The notes under the pieces were generated by a model. The model did not search any database and had not been told where the DNA came from. It worked only from the letters and a program-made list of their open reading frames with translations. A DNA stretch of 64,000 nt from positions 12,329,177 through 12,393,176 of the forward strand of contig NW_025335641.1 of NCBI RefSeq assembly GCF_004798865.1. The letters run 5' to 3'. A program made the translations under genes and the position numbers. Source of the DNA: Varanus komodoensis. Its lineage: Eukaryota; Chordata; Lepidosauria; Squamata; Varanidae. Positions 62,761-64,000 of the stretch are shown one piece after another (within the stretch, counting starts at the first letter, position 1; every line of letters starts with the position of its first letter).

Positions 62761-64000
62761 CTGATTCAGATTGATCACTGGCATAGTTAGCGTCAAAGAA
62801 ACATGGTGTTTGTATCAGGAAATTAGAACACTAAATGTCATTGCTTTAGGTGCTTGTACCGGGGCCGAGGGGCAAAAGAGGCCCTTTAAGATTTGTTAGT
62901 CCGAAAGGTGTTATAAAAAGCCTTCTATATTATATCTGTGACATCCAGGCAGGGAGGGTGGTAAGTCTCCTGCCCACACACACTCCCTCAAGCAGCTGAC
63001 ACCCACCATATGCTACCCAATTCCTGAACCTCTAGTAGTTGAAAGAAATTCACTGTATACATGCAATTATAACTTGGTCGTAACTGGGGAATTAAAATCA
63101 GGCTGTAATTCTGAGCATGTGTACTTGGAAGTGAGAGCAATCGAAATCAATAGGATGTGCTTTACAGAAAATCTGGTGGTATCCAATGCTGTGCAAATGA
63201 TGTGGCAACCAATGGATACCATGTTTTGAACTTCATACAAATAGAGAATCTAAGGAAGTTTCAGCTTGAGCAATGGCTTGTTCATGGGCAGTATCTAATG
63301 CTGTCACAAACTAAGCTCAAATCAATGCTAACACAATGTCTTTAGTGCTTGTTAGGCAAAGAGAAACAGCAAGAATTCATTACCAAAATGTGGCAGCAGA
63401 CTGCACTGTTGAAATTTGAAGCTGCTTAAATTCAGGTACAAATCAATGGTTCTTCTCCAAGCACTAATGATGTTGCTCCTTCTGTAGGAAGGCCTTTTTC
63501 CCTGGTGGTGGCACAAGTACTGAGACAACAGCTTGTTCTTTGCCAAATCTTGCCAGGGCAGCAGTAGGAAAAGACTAAGAAATAGTGGGCGGCAGAGAGG
63601 ATTCAAGAACTAAGCTGCAGCAAGGTTTCTCCTCAGGGAAACCTTCCCTCAGTTTTACAAATCTAAAGCACACAAAAGGGATCAGAAGGTGTTTGCAACA
63701 GGAAAAGAAAGGGCTCCTTGTAGGTCCTTGAAAGAAAAACTACAGGAAGACTGACAATCATGGGCCCTGTGGCACAACAGACTTGCAGATGTTATGCTAT
63801 TAATAGCACTCCCATTTGGTGGTCCTCATATTAAACAAGTTTGGACAGGAGTGTTAAGGTTTATACTTCAATCAGTAATCAATTTTCCGGTGCACCAGAA
63901 GTTTTATTATGAGATAATATAAAGATTGTGGGTGCTTCCAGTCCAATACCTCCTGTGCTACCCCTCAAAAGACATTGTGCAGTTATTCTGACTTTTAAAA
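62761..64000. other. Right-hand end, no gene recognised
   Basis: It contains a family P copy near 63.1 kb. I found no match to the remembered start of SLC30A7 (MLPLSIKDDEYKPPKFNL) on the plus strand. The remainder is AT-rich and unremarkable. Confidence 0.6.
63098..63195. mobile_element. Short palindromic repeat (family P), diverged copy
   Basis: 'ctgtaattctgagcatgtgt' to 'ggtggtatccaatgctgtgc' follows the left-arm to right-arm order of the family. Confidence 0.4.

Overview
The window is vertebrate nuclear DNA, almost certainly from a squamate reptile (lizard or snake). Two spliced protein genes are recognisable, both on the minus strand. The repeats are typical of squamates: lizard-type CR1 and L2-like LINE tails ending in a GC-rich 'gccgccccgag' block, a BovB (RTE) fragment, a Sauria-type tRNA SINE, many MIR-like tRNA SINEs and several palindromic non-autonomous DNA transposons. 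The species cannot be named from sequence alone. No bacterial-style operon, CRISPR array or rRNA operon was seen, and no retrovirus-like element was recognised.

Region 1-40,136 is the 5' part of CDC14A, a dual-specificity phosphatase gene read right to left. Seven coding exons (40076-40136, 39407-39497, 23270-23345, 17415-17507, 9276-9355, 830-896, 44-106) join in frame into the first 177 residues. This is the non-catalytic N-terminal half of the phosphatase module. The catalytic exons lie beyond base 1. Exon 1 sits in a CpG island at about 39.9-40.87 kb. The introns hold CR1, L2-like, SINE and MITE copies.

Region 40.9-47.5 kb is intergenic. It holds a GC-rich repeat-like block (41.4-42.7 kb), a CA microsatellite, SINEs and a BovB fragment.

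Region 47.5-62.4 kb is EXTL2, an exostosin-like hexosaminyltransferase, also on the minus strand. Four coding segments (60393-60397, 54490-54917, 52886-52956, 49801-50292) give a complete 331-residue protein. The start codon lies in a tiny coding piece of an upstream exon. A further non-coding first exon is plausible near 62.43 kb, next to a GC-rich promoter-like stretch. From 62.5 to 64 kb no coding exon was recognised.

The two proteins do not act in one pathway; they are neighbours only. The most interesting structural point is gene order. The 5' end of CDC14A faces the 3' end of EXTL2 and both genes share a strand, whereas in human they point toward each other with GPR88 and VCAM1 between. 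This suggests a local inversion or other rearrangement. I found no convincing undescribed biological system. The other observations concern repeat families and unexplained blocks.
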